Positions 24,172 to 36,432 of a DNA stretch of 64,000 bases are shown here, piece after piece. The DNA is from Calliphora vicina. Taxonomy: Eukaryota; Arthropoda; Insecta; Diptera; Calliphoridae. Position 1 is the first letter of the stretch. Each line of letters opens with the position of its first letter. Position numbers and translations under genes: made by a program. The notes beneath the pieces were generated by a model. It had not been told where the DNA came from. It made no database searches and saw only the letters and a program-made list of their open reading frames with translations. The DNA lies in contig NC_088783.1 in NCBI RefSeq assembly GCF_958450345.1, positions 24,493,701 through 24,557,700 of the forward strand, in the 5' to 3' direction.

Positions 24172-26882
24172 TATCATGAAAGGTCAAATATTTTGAAGTG
24201 GTTCTTATTTTGAAAGAACAATTTTGAAAATAGATTGGAAAAAGCACAACAATATGATAATTTTAGCACTACTGGATTCAGCATTCTCAAATTAGGTTAA
24301 CACTTTGGGTGCCCCGCTTGATAGAAAAAAAGTGCCAAATTCGTGCACAGTGATGTTATTTTTCAAAAATTGTTTTTTTTGGTATTTTTATAATATTTGG
24401 GTTGAAATCTTTTAGAAACAATCAAGTTAGCAAAATTTTTTTAATTTTTTTACTAAGTAAATGGGGTCTAAAAAAATTGTGCTTAACAAAATGTACAACA
24501 CTAGTATAAAACGAAAAAAAAAATTATTTTATTTCAATGTGTAATTTATTTATACATATTAGATCAGGATTAAAAACATTTATTTAAAATATTATCGTTT
24601 AAAAAAAAACGCATAAAAACCTTCTTTTTAATTTTGGTTTTAACAAAACTTACTTTTTTTCTTTATTTTTTAACAAAAGGATAATTTTCCGATATTAAAA
24701 TGGTTTTATATCAAACATCCTTAACATTTAATGTGGTGACTTATGGCAGTTAGATGTATCTATTGATAAGTAAGAAACATGTTACCATTTCCAGGTTCAT
24801 GGTATTTTTTAAAGGAGTGATTTTAGCCATATTTTAGAATATAATTTCAGTGGACTTAGAACAAATTTGTTGAAAATTTTATCAGGATTACTGCATATCA
24901 ACATATGTATGGCTGCTCAAAAAGTATTGCGGTGATCATTTGTATGGGGCTATGTGAAATCATGAACCGATATTGCCAATTTTCAGTACCAAAGAAACCA
25001 CATCAGTGAGTATTTGTGAAAAATTTCATTCAGGTACCTCCTTTCAACAGACGGACGAACATAGCTAGATCTTGTTAGAATGTTATGAGGACCCTGAATA
25101 TATACACTAATGTGGTTCTCCTATCTTTTTTGATGTTGGATTTAAAAATAGGTCTCTGTGACATTTTATCTCCAATATATCGATTAGTGCACACATGATT
25201 TAAGTGTTCTTTTTCACATTATTTATAACATAGAGAGGAAGATCTATACCATTTTGTATTTAACATATTTTGGTTGAAACCAAAGTGAAAAATTTTGAAT
25301 AGTTTGTTTATCATATCATTGATTTAAATTAATATTTTCCAATTACATACTTCAATTATTATTAATTGTCAATCAAATTAATTTATTGAGAAAAATCTTT
25401 CAGAAAGCAATTTCTCACATAAATATAAAATCAATTTGCTCATTGGGTTACTTAAGCTGGCATCAACTCATTAATATTGTGGGTACGAGTTGAGTAGACA
25501 TCCATTAACTGATTTTCTACCGCGCCCAATAGTTAACGAAAAATATTGTATGAAGTTTTAAATCAACCACAATAAATAACTTCATTCGTTGTTACAGCAG
25601 AAAAAAGAACCAGCAACAACAAACGAACGAACGTATTAAAATGATGAATTTGTGGTTTGCCTAAACGCTTAACCGCACATTTGAATTTGGAACTACATAC
25701 TTACATTCTCTCGTACTTGTACAATATACACTTTTATAGGAGGCAGTACATAAATAAAGACCAAATTGACAAAGACGTAGGAAAACCAAAAGAAATCAGG
25801 AAAAGTATTCATTATGCGGGATTTTTATAAAATAAAATTGAATCAATGGATGATTGACAGTTGATGAACAACGAAACGAACGCGCTGCTCTTAACTGTAT
25901 ATTCATTTTTGATGATGGAATTTAATAATGTTCGAACCTTTTTTATTAGATTTTAACCATTAAGGCACACATACTCTTAGGATACATAAATACATAAATC
26001 TTAAGATGAACTAGATCTTATTTAGGTAATGATTTAAGCTTTATTGTAAATTTATTTCTTCAATTTTTGTGAAGCTTTTTTCTTGTTAAAAAAATTGTTT
26101 AAAGTAGAGGGTGGAGGGCAGATTAGATTAGAAGCTTAACAAAGGCGAGTGATTGAGTGAATGTTCTGTGTTTGTGAGTTTGAATTTTGGCCGCTAAGTC
26201 AGTAGTAGTTTGGGTCAGCACCTTGGTTGATTATAAAGAGGCGTATGAAATCTTCATTATTCCTCATTTGAATTACATACATATTTAATTTGAATGTTTG
26301 TTCGTTGAGGTTGGTTATTTGATTGACCTACTGCTGGGTTTATATTTTGTTTAATGCGAACCAGGCACAACTTAATTCGAAACACTCTGACAGACAAGAT
26401 CACGCGCCATATAACGATTTATGATTAATTGTATCAAACTTTAGGAAACGAGCAACAAAAAGAATTATAAAACAAAAAAATCATACAGAAATTTTTAAAA
26501 AACGTTCATTAGATATAGCAACGAAAGATGTACTGGTACATTTTTTAAGTGATTTAAGTAGTACATGAAAAACGAACAAGGTTTTTAATGAGTATACAAA
26601 ATAAAAAGGCATTAAACTTACCCAGATACACGATTTAGATATAATGAATAGTTAAATATAACAATTGTGTAAAAATTTGCGTTTAGAATATACAAAAAAA
26701 AAAATAATGATGACTTGGCTTAAATCAAAATAAAATAGAAAAGAACTGAACTGATCAGAACAAAAAGGAATGACTGATAAAAAAGTTAAACCTAAAGATC
26801 AAAACCGTTAAGCAAATATTCAAAAGCTTTATATATTGTAGAAAATTAAATACACTTACAAAATAAATAAATAAATGAATTA
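24172..26882. other. Non-coding AT-rich DNA
   Basis: No gene is recognised. A possible decayed family A piece lies near 24830-25110. Elsewhere there are only A/T runs and scattered short frames. Confidence 0.5.
24830..25110 (-). repeat. Possible decayed family A fragment
   Basis: TGTATGGGGCTATGTGAAAT followed by CATGAACCGAT resembles the reversed family A phrase TGTATGGGGGCTAGGTGAAAT..GGACCGAT seen at 34017-34050, and GACGGACGAACATAGC recalls its GACGGACGGACAT segment. The rest is too diverged to align by eye. Confidence 0.4.
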
Positions 26883-27803
26883 AAACAAGTAAGAGAGCTA
26901 CAGTGAGCATCAAAAGTGAGTAAACACCCGCGAATTTTTTGATTTTTTTAGGATCATGAAAATCATTATAGTCCGACTTAAATCTTTTTTTTTCACAACC
27001 GGATCTATTATTCAACTCAATCTCCAACAATCCTAAACATTAAAATTTTCATCGATGAATAAATTTTAGGATTTTCATTATCTTAAAAAAAATCAAATAA
27101 TTTTTGGTGCATACTCACTTCTGAGGCTCACTGTATATTCAGCGATGCCGAATCTTATATTCCCTTCACCAAATTATACTTCAAAATAAAAATTTTAAAT
27201 ATTTTTAGGTAAACAAAATTTATTTTTTTTTCCTAAGTAGTTTTTTTTAATTTTTGTTCGAATTATTATTTTAAATTTAATAATTTTTTTTTTTTTTTTT
27301 AATTTAAATTTTTTTTTTAAAATTTGAAAAAAAAAATTTTGTTTTACAATTTTTGTTTGGAGAAAAAATGAGTTAAAAAATATTTTTTCCGATTTTGACC
27401 CTTGGTCTTATATAAGTCGTTGCAAAGGTCTTTGAAATATCTATCATTAGATATCCATATTGTCTATACTAATGTCTTAGTAATCCAGATATAGGTCAAA
27501 AATCGAGGCTGTCCTGGTTTTTTCCTCATATCTCAGCCATTTGTGGAACGATTTTGCTGATTTTAAATAGGAAACTTCTCGAAAGCATGTCTGACAGAAT
27601 TATTGAAGATTTGGATCCCGAAGATATCTGGGGTCTTCAGAAAATTGATTTCAACAAACAGACAGACGGACATGGCTTAATCGACTCCGCTATCTATAAG
27701 GATCCAGAATATATATACTTTATAGGGTCGGAAAATTATATAGTGGATATTACAAACGGAATGACAAACTTATATATACCCTTCGCACGAAGGTGAAGGG
27801 TAT
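26883..27803 (-). repeat. Family D, most complete copy, with MITE E3 inside
   Basis: Reverse orientation. The outer end AAAACAAGTAAGAGAGC at 26883 and the inner ATTCAGCGATGCCGAAT hairpin are separated by MITE E3. The family D body (TTGGTCTTATATAAGTCGTT, ATATTGTCTATACTAATG, CTCATATCTCAGCCATTTGT) runs to CCCTTCGCACGAAGGTGAAGGG at the far edge, a short palindrome that may mark the 5' end. The open frame at 27554-27796 on the plus strand is antisense to the repeat and not a gene. Confidence 0.85.
26901..27133. mobile_element. MITE E3 (Tc1/mariner-type, TA target)
   Basis: A 233-bp element with TA at 26899-26900 and 27134-27135. The termini are CAGTGAGCATCAAAAGTGAG and CTCACTTCTGAGGCTCACTG. Removing it and one TA restores the family D end GAGC-TA-TATTC as seen at 6122-6128, proving insertion into a pre-existing repeat. 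Confidence 0.93.
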
Positions 27804-28335
27804 ACAAAAATGGAAATTGAAAATATAAATATGTACTCGTTTTTCTGAGCTGAAAATTATGTCCGGGATCAGACATCTTGCTGCACTGTTATACAAAATC
27901 CAGTAAAAAAATCTAGAATTCTCATACATTTGCTCAAATTTTAACAGGACAAATCAACAGGCTGTCAATTGCAATATCGTAGACATAGAGAATTATACAT
28001 ATAGACGAGACACTCCGATTTGTCAAACACAAATCATATGTCTGATACAACAACATGTGTTTTGTTGATGCGAGAGATAGGTTTTTGTCAATGTCACCCA
28101 ATGATCGTAGATTTCCCTGTTTATTTTGTAATACTGAAATTAAACTGCCAGATATAATTTTTTTTTAAAATCGTCAAAACTTACGCAAAATATTGTCATA
28201 ACCGGCACAATTATTTTGAAATATCGTGGATGTGTCAGATAAACTTTTTCCGGTTTTCTGCAAATATATTAATTATCTGTAGTGTAACGAATTTTTATTT
28301 AATTGAACTTATCATGTAATTGACAGGGGATACTT
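27804..28335. other. Non-coding DNA upstream of a transposase relic
   Basis: No recognisable domain. It may include the decayed 5' part of the transposon whose transposase relic begins near 28340, but no terminal repeat was identified. Confidence 0.4.
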
Positions 28336-28339
28336 GTGT

Positions 28340-29060
28340 TTACTAAGAGGTGTTTTTTTAAGCCCGATAGAACTTACGAAAGCGGTAACTGTCAAACGAA
28401 CTGTCATACTCCGCTCAATTTGTTCTCTAAATTTACTTTGAAAATCAGTCATCGATTCGCGCAGCTTATAGACGACTGTTTTTTTCGCAAAATTGTGTTC
28501 AGCGATGAGGCTTATTTTTGGCTTAATAGGTTTATTAATTAACAAAATTGCAGCATATATAGTGGGAGACCAATCCACAACAGACTGTATAGACTCCATT
28601 ACATACAGAAAAATGCACCGGTTTACACGCTGGTGGCAATATCGGACCTTATTACTTCAAAACGAAGCCGTAGCTCGCGTTATGGTCAATGGAGATCGCT
28701 GCCATGATCAATGATTTTTTCTTTGAAAATATGAATGACATTAATCCGGGGCAGATGTAGTTTCACATGCAACCATCGATTGATTAAAATCAAAATATGC
28801 CGATAACTTGACTTCGTGAAATGTACCTGTCAATTGGTCTCCAAGGTCGTATGATTTGACACCTTCCGATAATTTCGTGTGGAGCTGTGGGTTTATGCTG
28901 ATAAATCAGCTAAAAAATAACGCCTTGGAGGCAAACACTGTTCGTGTTATTCGTGACATACGGCCAGCAATGCTCGAAAATTGCATATCCAGAATGAGCT
29001 TTGTCAAAAACAGCAGCTGTGGTCATGTGCCCGAAATCATTTTCAAATGTTAATGCCATG
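28340..29060 (+). pseudogene. IS630-Tc1-mariner transposase relic
   Basis: Plus-strand blocks in shifting frames are KIVFSDEAYFWLNRFINKQN (first catalytic D, near 28486-28540), ENQS/PIHN..Y-HYIQKNAPVYT (near 28570-28630), LITSKRSRS / VMVNGDRC (near 28640-28705), LTPSDNF-like VWSCGF (third D region, near 28855-28875), and NALEANTVRVIRDIRPAMLENC followed by GHVPEIIFKC (C-terminus, near 28917-29048). This order and these motifs fit a widespread insect transposase type of the IS630-Tc1-mariner superfamily that is distinct from the mauritiana mariners elsewhere in the window. Frameshifts and stops make it inactive. The exact family within the superfamily is not assigned. Confidence 0.82.
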
Positions 29061-30560
29061 TATTGATTATTTCACCAGAAATATGATTGTTTTTATTTAT
29101 TGTTTAACTAACATGCAAAATTTGAAAGAAATCGGTCATAAATTGTGTCCGATGTGTTAATTTTTAAATGCGTATAACTCTTCTCTTATTCTTAAGAGAT
29201 AAATAGCCAGTGTAGCCTAATCTAGGGCTTAAACATTATATTAAAATCATTATCTAGGACGAACCACAAAAAACTGAGGCTTCATTTTAAAACCCCAGGT
29301 GCCACTTCTTAGAAATCTGCCATCAAAACTTTAATTAATTTAGTTCTCTGCTAATTCTATGTAAAATTTCTTGTCAAAAAGATGAGCCAGTTAGAATTGA
29401 CAGATTAATGTTAGATTATTGTTAGGTGGTCAAATTTCCAAAAGGACTAATAAATATATTCTCATTTCTTTATTCGTTGACAGTGTTTGTTTAAGATAGA
29501 CCTACAATGTTGTGTAAAAGTGAGAACGGATGAACAGTGATCACTTTAAATAGACCATTCATTACTGGTTCAGTTGATCTAAAATTTCTGGTATTTTATT
29601 CACCTTAAATTTTAGAAACTTCATTACTTTTAGTGTATAAAATCAAACCAAAACTTTACAAAATAATCAACACGAATAATTTTTTATAATTGTTACAAAA
29701 GTTTTTTTTTCAAAATAAAATAGTAATAAACCTTCAAAGCAAAAAATCTAAAACTACAAAGTGAGGGAGGCATACGGTACGGTACGCATGCGATCATGCC
29801 TTGATTTTTATTTAAACAATTCATGAACTCCAACTGTGTCAAACGAGGCGCTGGTCTAACAATGGGATTTATGCCTTCCCATAACTAAAGAGAAAAATAA
29901 ACCAAAAAAAAAGAAAAAAGCAAAAACAGAACAAAACAGACAGTTATTGTTTTTGTTCGATACAGACAGACGGACGGACAGACAGACATTGGCCAGACTC
30001 TGGTACACATACATAAAGAAGCGAAGCGTGGTTGTTTGGCACCTCCTGTGGTGCGTGGGTCGTTATAACCCACAATCTGAGTAACAGCAACAAAAACAAC
30101 AACATTAACAAAAATGGCAATTCAAATAACAATAAGAATTGTTACTTCATAAAAATAAAATTTTAACAAAACACAACAAAAACATATACGAATTTTTACT
30201 ACTTTTTATTGAATTTAATAGTTGGACTCTTTCTCAAAGTATGAATTGAAAACGTTGAGTGCGTTAAATATCAGCCAAAGAATCATAAGTAAAGCTTAGA
30301 TAATTTTCAAGTTAACTTTTATTTTTCTGTTTCTGTTGTTGTATTTGTTGTAATTTTACATTGTTCGCTGTCTGGTTGTAGCGATTACGCCATATCGTTA
30401 AAATGTTTTCAACTTTGACCTGTTGCAATGTGTTGCTGTTGTGTCTGTGCAGTTATTGTGGTTAGTTTAGGCAACGTTGTCGATGAATTGTTGTTCAGTC
30501 AATGTTCATTGATGATGACATGACAATTAAAATAAATATCTAGACACTAGTTTTTTCTTC
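29061..30560. other. Non-coding AT-rich DNA with a GACA/GACG tract
   Basis: No gene is recognised. ACAGACAGACGGACGGACAG near 29963-29988 is a short microsatellite, and CGGTACGGTACGCATGCGAT near 29775-29795 is a palindrome-rich patch. CAA repeats lie near 30090-30115. Confidence 0.55.
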
Positions 30561-30639
30561 ATTGCTGGCAAAGATAAGAAATAATTGTGGGATTAGAAAC
30601 TATGTGAAGATAGTAAGGGTATTCACGAAGCTGTTTGCA

Positions 30640-31762
30640 GAGATAAATATTGAAGTTAGCTTGAGTTGGGAATATTATTGCTCACCAAAGCTTATGGTGA
30701 ATGTGTTTGATCAGTTTCGAAGAGCGAGAGATGGTTTGTTTAATTCAAAATTGGTGATTTTGACACGGAAGAGCAAAGATCACCTGGGCCAGCCAAAAAA
30801 GTTTGAAGAAGAATTGCAGGCATTAAGATCATTGCAAACTCAACAAGAGCTTGCAAAAACATTGGGAGCTACTATCAACATTTTCAAAATATTTGCGAGC
30901 AGAAGGATTCATCCAATAGCAAGGAAATTGGTTACAATACTAATTGGAACCTAGAGACCTTGAAAAACGATTTTGCATGTCCCAAATGATGTTTGAACGC
31001 TATAAAAGAAAATAATTTTTGCACCGAATCATTACAATAACCCGAAGCGTAAGATATCATCAAATATCCGTGACTCTAATGTAATGCTCTGTATTTGGTG
31101 GTACCAAAATGGTCATATATATTGTGAGTTGCTGAAATTTGGCCAGACCATCACAGGGAACCTGTAACGAAGGCAACTGATTTGTTGGAAGCGAGAATTG
31201 GCCGAAAAATGCCCAGAATATGCGGCCACACATGAAATCGTAATATTCCATCATGACCAGAGCATCACTGGGAACCTGTACCGAAGGCAACTGATTCGTT
31301 GGAAGCGAGAATTCGCCGAAAATCGCCCAGAATAAGCAACCAGACATGACCCCGGCCACATGTTGCAATACCTGCTAAAAAGTGTTTAAAATTAAATGGT
31401 TGAGAAGATTTTCTGCACTCGCTTTATAGTCCAGACCGTACCCCGTCCGACTACTATTTGTTTCGATCGACATAGAACGCTCTCTCAGGGATAACCTTCA
31501 TTTTGAAACAGAGTATACGACATTGGCTTGATTCGTATGTTGCAGTTCTTTTGGCTCTGAATCTTATGTTGCTAGTCAGATGGGAAATGTCATAGCAAAA
31601 AATGGCCAATACTTTGAATAAATTTATATTGTTTATAAAAGCTAAACATTTGAAAAAATTTCGTAGTTTTAAGTCATACACCCAATAAATAGACACAAAA
31701 TTAAGGTTACACAATGATTATTACGGTATATATCGTTTTTTTTTCTTCTAACCCACTGTATA
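30640..31762 (+). pseudogene. Mariner transposase relic with internal duplication
   Basis: A decayed mauritiana-type mariner on the plus strand. N-terminal matches include SPKLMVNVFDQF- and RARDGLFNSKLVILTR-type blocks and LGQPKKFEEELQAL / QTQQELAKTLGAT (30690-30880). Then LEPRDLEK-type residues and FERYKRK-FLHRIIT remain as a frameshifted block near 30950-31040. The GQTITGNLYRRQLIRWKREF block is present twice in tandem (31143-31362), and further on YSPDRTPSDYYLFRST (third catalytic D, near 31420-31470) and NALSG are readable. The right end ACCCACTG then TA at 31759-31760 suggests the terminal repeat and target site, because the relic at 35155 ends with a related TACAGTGGGCT. Multiple stops: inactive. 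Confidence 0.88.
31143..31362 (+). repeat. 114-bp tandem duplication inside mariner relic
   Basis: Unit 1 (31143-31256) and unit 2 (31257-31362) both contain GGGAACCTGTA, CGAAGGCAACTGATT and GTTGGAAGCGAGAATT. The junction falls right after the HHD of the second catalytic block, so a partial copy of the preceding segment replaces the normal NARPHV, which reappears as a damaged block after unit 2. Confidence 0.9.
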
Positions 31763-33622
31763 TTAAATGATTCATAAATGAATGCACTTGATTATCGGTG
31801 ATAGCATTTCACAATCAATTCATTAAAAAAAAACTACAGCTACAATTTAATCAATGCTCAACTTCATCTAATTTTACTTACCAAGAAGCTGTCCAAGTCA
31901 TAGAAATATAACAGGCTATCGTGTAAGAATGTAAGGTGATGTTCACATTTACATACACGCAGTTTAGTTGATAATATTTCCAAGATTTTAAAAATCAATT
32001 TAATAAAAAGAATTTAACGAAAATATCTAATTATTTTTTTTCTAAGACATATTTTGACAATGATACCCTTCTTTTAAGAATTTCGACAAGAAACATTCTA
32101 CATGTTTAAATAATCAAAAGCAGTCTTCCTATTCATTATATTGTTGACCTTTAAAAAGGGGACAGACGGACAGACAATATGATTAACATATAAATAACAT
32201 TTTGATTCTTTTCTGTTTTTTCTCTACTCTTGAGTTTATAGCAAGAAGGGAAAACAAAACAAAAACTTATCAATGATAATCGTCAACTAAACTATAATGG
32301 ACCATATACAATCGATATCAGTAACAGCCCATCAGTTTACAAAATTTACAAAAAAAAGTAAATACGTAAGAAACCTTAAGATAAAGAAGATGAAGGAAAA
32401 TAAAAAGTAACGAATCAGTATTGATCTTTGCTCATGTATGATGTTTAATTCCAAAGAACTACACGATACAGTAATAAAGGAGTGTTAATTAATTTTGAAA
32501 TTTTCTAAGAAACACACAACAAGTTACGGATTTGTTGTCGTTTTTTTATATATTGTTACTTAAAATCAGTTTACGATCTGAAAACATGCGAGACAAATTA
32601 AAAACAAAAAAATAAAAAAAAAAACAGAAAGAAACTGTATTGACACTTATTACATTGAGAAGGGTTTTGTTGTAAAATATAAACAGTGAGACAGACAGTT
32701 GGACGGGTACAAGATTTGTTTTTTTCTTATTTTTTGATGTGACACATCAAATTGTCAAAGAAACATAAGGAAAAACAAAAACTATTTTGGGTTATAAATT
32801 TGAAACTGGCTTATTTATTAATGGTTTAAGGTACTTCTAAACTAGCTATCTCTTTTTTTTTTGTATGGAAATGTTATATATGTAACTTTCAATTTTACTT
32901 TTACTGCCCTTCTTTCACTATTATCCTTGTATGTCAAATTCTACTTTTTTTTGTGCAAAATTCTTTGTCAGTTCTCAGTTATTTGCAAATTTATTACTAC
33001 TTTCACTTTGATGATGGTGGGGAGGAATTTCCTAAAACAAAAGTGTCACTTTAACTTTGTGCCAATATGTGTCAACTTTATTTTTGAATTTCGATTGTTT
33101 CTGTTTTTGTACAATTTCTTCATACAATTGTTATTTTCTCATCTAGGAATGGCACCCTGAAAGCCGAAAAGAAACAACTAAAGCAAAGGTCAGCAAAATA
33201 ATAAATCGTAACGTAGAAATATTACAATGAGAAACCAATGAACGATGAACGTCGTCTGGAACAAAAGTCAATTGTAGCAGCACAAGCAGCAGAGACAATC
33301 CCTTGTGTTTTACTGATACATGTTCAGATGATACAATTGATGAAACACAGTGGGTTTACAGTGGTGTGCTGAGGAATTTAATTAGCGATAAAATAAAATT
33401 ATTTCTCATGATTCGGTTTGGGTGAAAAATTACTCACCAAAATTCTTTCAAAAATTAAAAATTTGAATTTTCATCTCAGTTTCCAATTTCAATAGCTAGA
33501 ACTTTTTTTATTATTATGTAACCATAATAGCTAACTTAAAATAAATCTAGCAAAGTCTTCAAAAATTCTCTCAAACTCAGCACTCAGCTACTCTTAAAAA
33601 ATATAAACAAATGTAAAGAAAT
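31763..33622. other. Non-coding AT-rich DNA
   Basis: No gene is recognised. There are GGACAGACGGACAGAC near 32160-32175 and several A/T runs. The frame at 32861-33160 is hydrophobic and AT-driven. Confidence 0.55.
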
Positions 33623-34750
33623 AAAACAAGTAAGAAAGTATGGTCGGTCAAGCCCGACCATATAATAGCCTACACTAAGAAATGATCAACAACATTTTTC
33701 TTTTAAAATTTCAGTTATTTATATTTTTGAGTGATTTTCGGAAGTGGGACCGATCACCATGAAATTAGGTCGTGTGATTTATGTCTATATGAAAGTTAAC
33801 TATGTTGAATTTTGTGTGTATACCAACACGATTTATGCACGCTAAAGTGATTTTCAGAGCGGGTCTATATGGGAGCTATGACTAATTATGGACCGATCGT
33901 AACAAAGTTTGGTGGCATGAATTTTGTATATATAAAACTTATTTGGAGCGGAATTTGTGGATATACACATATAAATTAAACATTTATGACCGATAAAGTC
34001 CAATTTCGGAAGGACATTTGTATGGGGGCTAGGTGAAATAATGGACCGATTTCAGCCAGTTTATAGGCTTGGTCCTTGGGCCGAAATAATATGTACAAAA
34101 TTTGATCGAAATATCTTCAAAATTGCGATCTGTACTCTGCGCACTAGGTTTACATGGAAAGCCAGCCAGGCGGACGGACATCGTTTAGTCGGAGGGTATA
34201 ATGCGTTTGTGCAGATGTTTGTAACGCCCAAAAATATTTGTCTAACACCCACCTTAAAGTATACCGATCGACAATTTTGAAGTACTGGCTAAAATTGGTC
34301 GATTATTTCACATAGCCCCCACAAATGTCCTCTCAAAATTGGACATTATCGGTCATAAATGTTTAATTTATATATGTATCTACACAAATTTCGCTCCAAA
34401 TAAGTTTTATATACATACAAAATTCATGTTACTAAATTTTGTTACGATCGGTCCATAATTAGTCATAGCTCCCATATAGACACGCTTCTGAAAATCACTT
34501 TAACGTGCATAAATCGTGTTGGTATACACACAAAATTCAACATAGTTAACTTTCATATAGACATAAATCACACGACCTAATTTCATGGTGATCGATCCAT
34601 TATTAGTCATAGCTCCCATATAAGGCCCACTTCCGAAAATCACTCAAAAATATAAATTTTTGAAATTTTAAAAGAAAAATGTTTTTGATATTTTCTTAGT
34701 GTAGGGTATTATATGGTCGGGCTTGACCGACCATACTTTTTTACTTGTTT
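33623..34750. mobile_element. Two family A repeats head to head (foldback)
   Basis: The outer ends AAAACAAGTAAGAAAGTATG and CATACTTTTTTACTTGTTTT each carry a 9-bp hairpin TATGGTCGG/CCGACCATA. The left arm (33623-34063) is the reverse complement of the right arm (34283-34750) with scattered mismatches. The centre holds two 5' ends meeting near 34190 (GACATCGTTTAGTCGG | AGGGTATAATGCGTTTGTGC), so this is two inverted copies and not a single palindromic element. The copy on the right is a near-complete plus-strand family A; the left copy is minus-strand. It is non-coding. Confidence 0.88.
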
Positions 34751-35154
34751 TTTTTTAATTTTTTGGAAAAAAAATTTAAATATTTTTATGTAAACAAAAA
34801 AATTTTTTTTTCCAAAGTTGTTTTTTTTCATTTTTTGGAAAAAAATGTTTTCGAATTGTTATATTAAATTTTTTTTTAAATTTAAAATTTTTTTTTTTGT
34901 TTAAAAAAAAAAATGTTTTTATTTTTTAAATTTTTTGGTGAAAAAAAAATTAGGAAAAAAAATATTTTTTCCGATTTTGACCCTTTGTATGTCCAACTTA
35001 CTATGGTCTAATATACGTCGTTGAAAAGGTCTCTAAAATATCTATTATTAGATATCCATATTGTCTATATTAATGACATAGTAATCCAGATATAGGTCAA
35101 AAACCGAGGTTGTCCTGTTTTTTTCCTCATATCTCAGCCATTTGTGGACCGGTA
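34751..35154 (-). repeat. Family D, copy 4, cut by mariner relic
   Basis: Reverse orientation starting from the shared ACTTGTTTT end. The low-complexity A/T block is followed by TTTGACCCTTTGTATGTCCA, ATATTGTCTATATTAATGAC and CTCATATCTCAGCCATTTGT. It stops at GTGGACC where the mariner relic begins. Confidence 0.8.
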
Positions 35155-35572
35155 AAACGTTCCAACTACATACTTCATTCTAAATTGTTTTTAACAGGTA
35201 TTGCATATTGTGGCCGAGCGTTGTCATGTCTGGGCGCATATTCTTGGCGTTTTACGGCAAATGCTTCAAACGAATCAGTTGCGTTCGGTACAGTTATCTT
35301 GTGATGGTATGGTCAGATATCAATAGCTTCATCGCAAATAATGATGCAGTGGAAAAATGATTTTCTTTTATAGTGTTTAGGCATCATTTCGAACATGCAA
35401 AATCGTCTTTAAAGGTCTCTCGGCTTTAATTCGTATGATGCCCTTGCTTTTGGATGAATCCTACTGCTGTTTCATGGCGTAATGCCTTCTATTCATGGTC
35501 ATGATATTATTTTATTTATTTATTTGTTATTTTTAAAACATGTTTATTCTCCAGCCCACTGTACAAGACGAT
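35155..35572 (-). pseudogene. Mariner transposase relic (shortened)
   Basis: On the minus strand the end TACAGTGGGCTGGAGAATAA near 35570 looks like a mariner terminus. Readable blocks are ALLHE-type remnants, ELKPRDL (near 35430), MMPKHYKRKSFFHCIIICDE (first catalytic D region, near 35400-35340), then after a deletion VPNATDSFEAFAVKRQEYAP and RHDNARPQYAIPVKNN (second catalytic D, near 35235-35185). The region with the third D was lost at the junction with family D. Stops and frameshifts make it inactive. Confidence 0.82.
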
Positions 35573-36432
35573 GAAATACATTGCGATACGATTATTGGAC
35601 TGGCAAGATTTTTATCAAAAAATTTCTTTCCTTTTTGTGTTGTTGATTTTATTTAAGTCGTTATGGCTGGATGGATGTCGATGTCCTGTTATAGATTAAC
35701 AAACATAAACAGTTCAGGTCTCCAAATAAGTATCAATATATGAATGTGTGTATGTGTTTTTAAACTTTGTCTGAATCTGAAAAATGTATGCGATGTGTGT
35801 GTGTGTATGAGTACAAAAGACGTCAGTTAGTCGGACAAAACTTTTTCGTTTACATGGTTTATCAAAGATACATTTGGATATAATTGTTATTACTGTTGTT
35901 TTTGTTGTTGTTGTCGTCGTTCTTGGGTGTGACAGTAATGTTAACGCCTGCAATAAGCGATAACCTATTAAAATGCCAAAAAATGCCAGCCCTGCGATTA
36001 ATCTTCAACTGTATTATCAATGTTGACATCAATTTTTAAGCTAAAACAAAATCCAATGAAAAAACCAACAACAAAAGACAAAAATAATTTATTTGCTTGT
36101 ACATGTGCACTACGATTGTTTATTATAAAATCTTTCATCTAATTTTCTTTAATGCTATATTGCTTTTCTTATTGGGTTATTCAGTACCTTCTTAAGCCCT
36201 TCATTTGCTAAGGGAATACTTGTACTTTGTACTCATTCGAGTAGTTATACATTTGTTCAATAACCCAAAATGTAATCTTTTAAGTTGAATACAAGTGTTA
36301 TAGATTAACAAGAAATTCTTGAAGGTATTTGTGCCAGTATATGTTTATATTAGAGTGGCCCTTAGTTTGCACTTGTGCTATTTTCGATGCTTACAAAATC
36401 TAAAATAGTTCTCTGTTATCTTAGTATAAAAC
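35573..36432. other. Non-coding DNA with TG/GTT microsatellites
   Basis: A (TG)n run near 35790-35808 and GTT/GTC triplets near 35895-35925. No gene is recognised. Confidence 0.6.

Noticed and set aside
24295..24320. TTAACACTTTGGGTGCCCCGC as a possible piggyBac end
   Set aside because: No partner end with a second TTAA and inverted sequence was found downstream.
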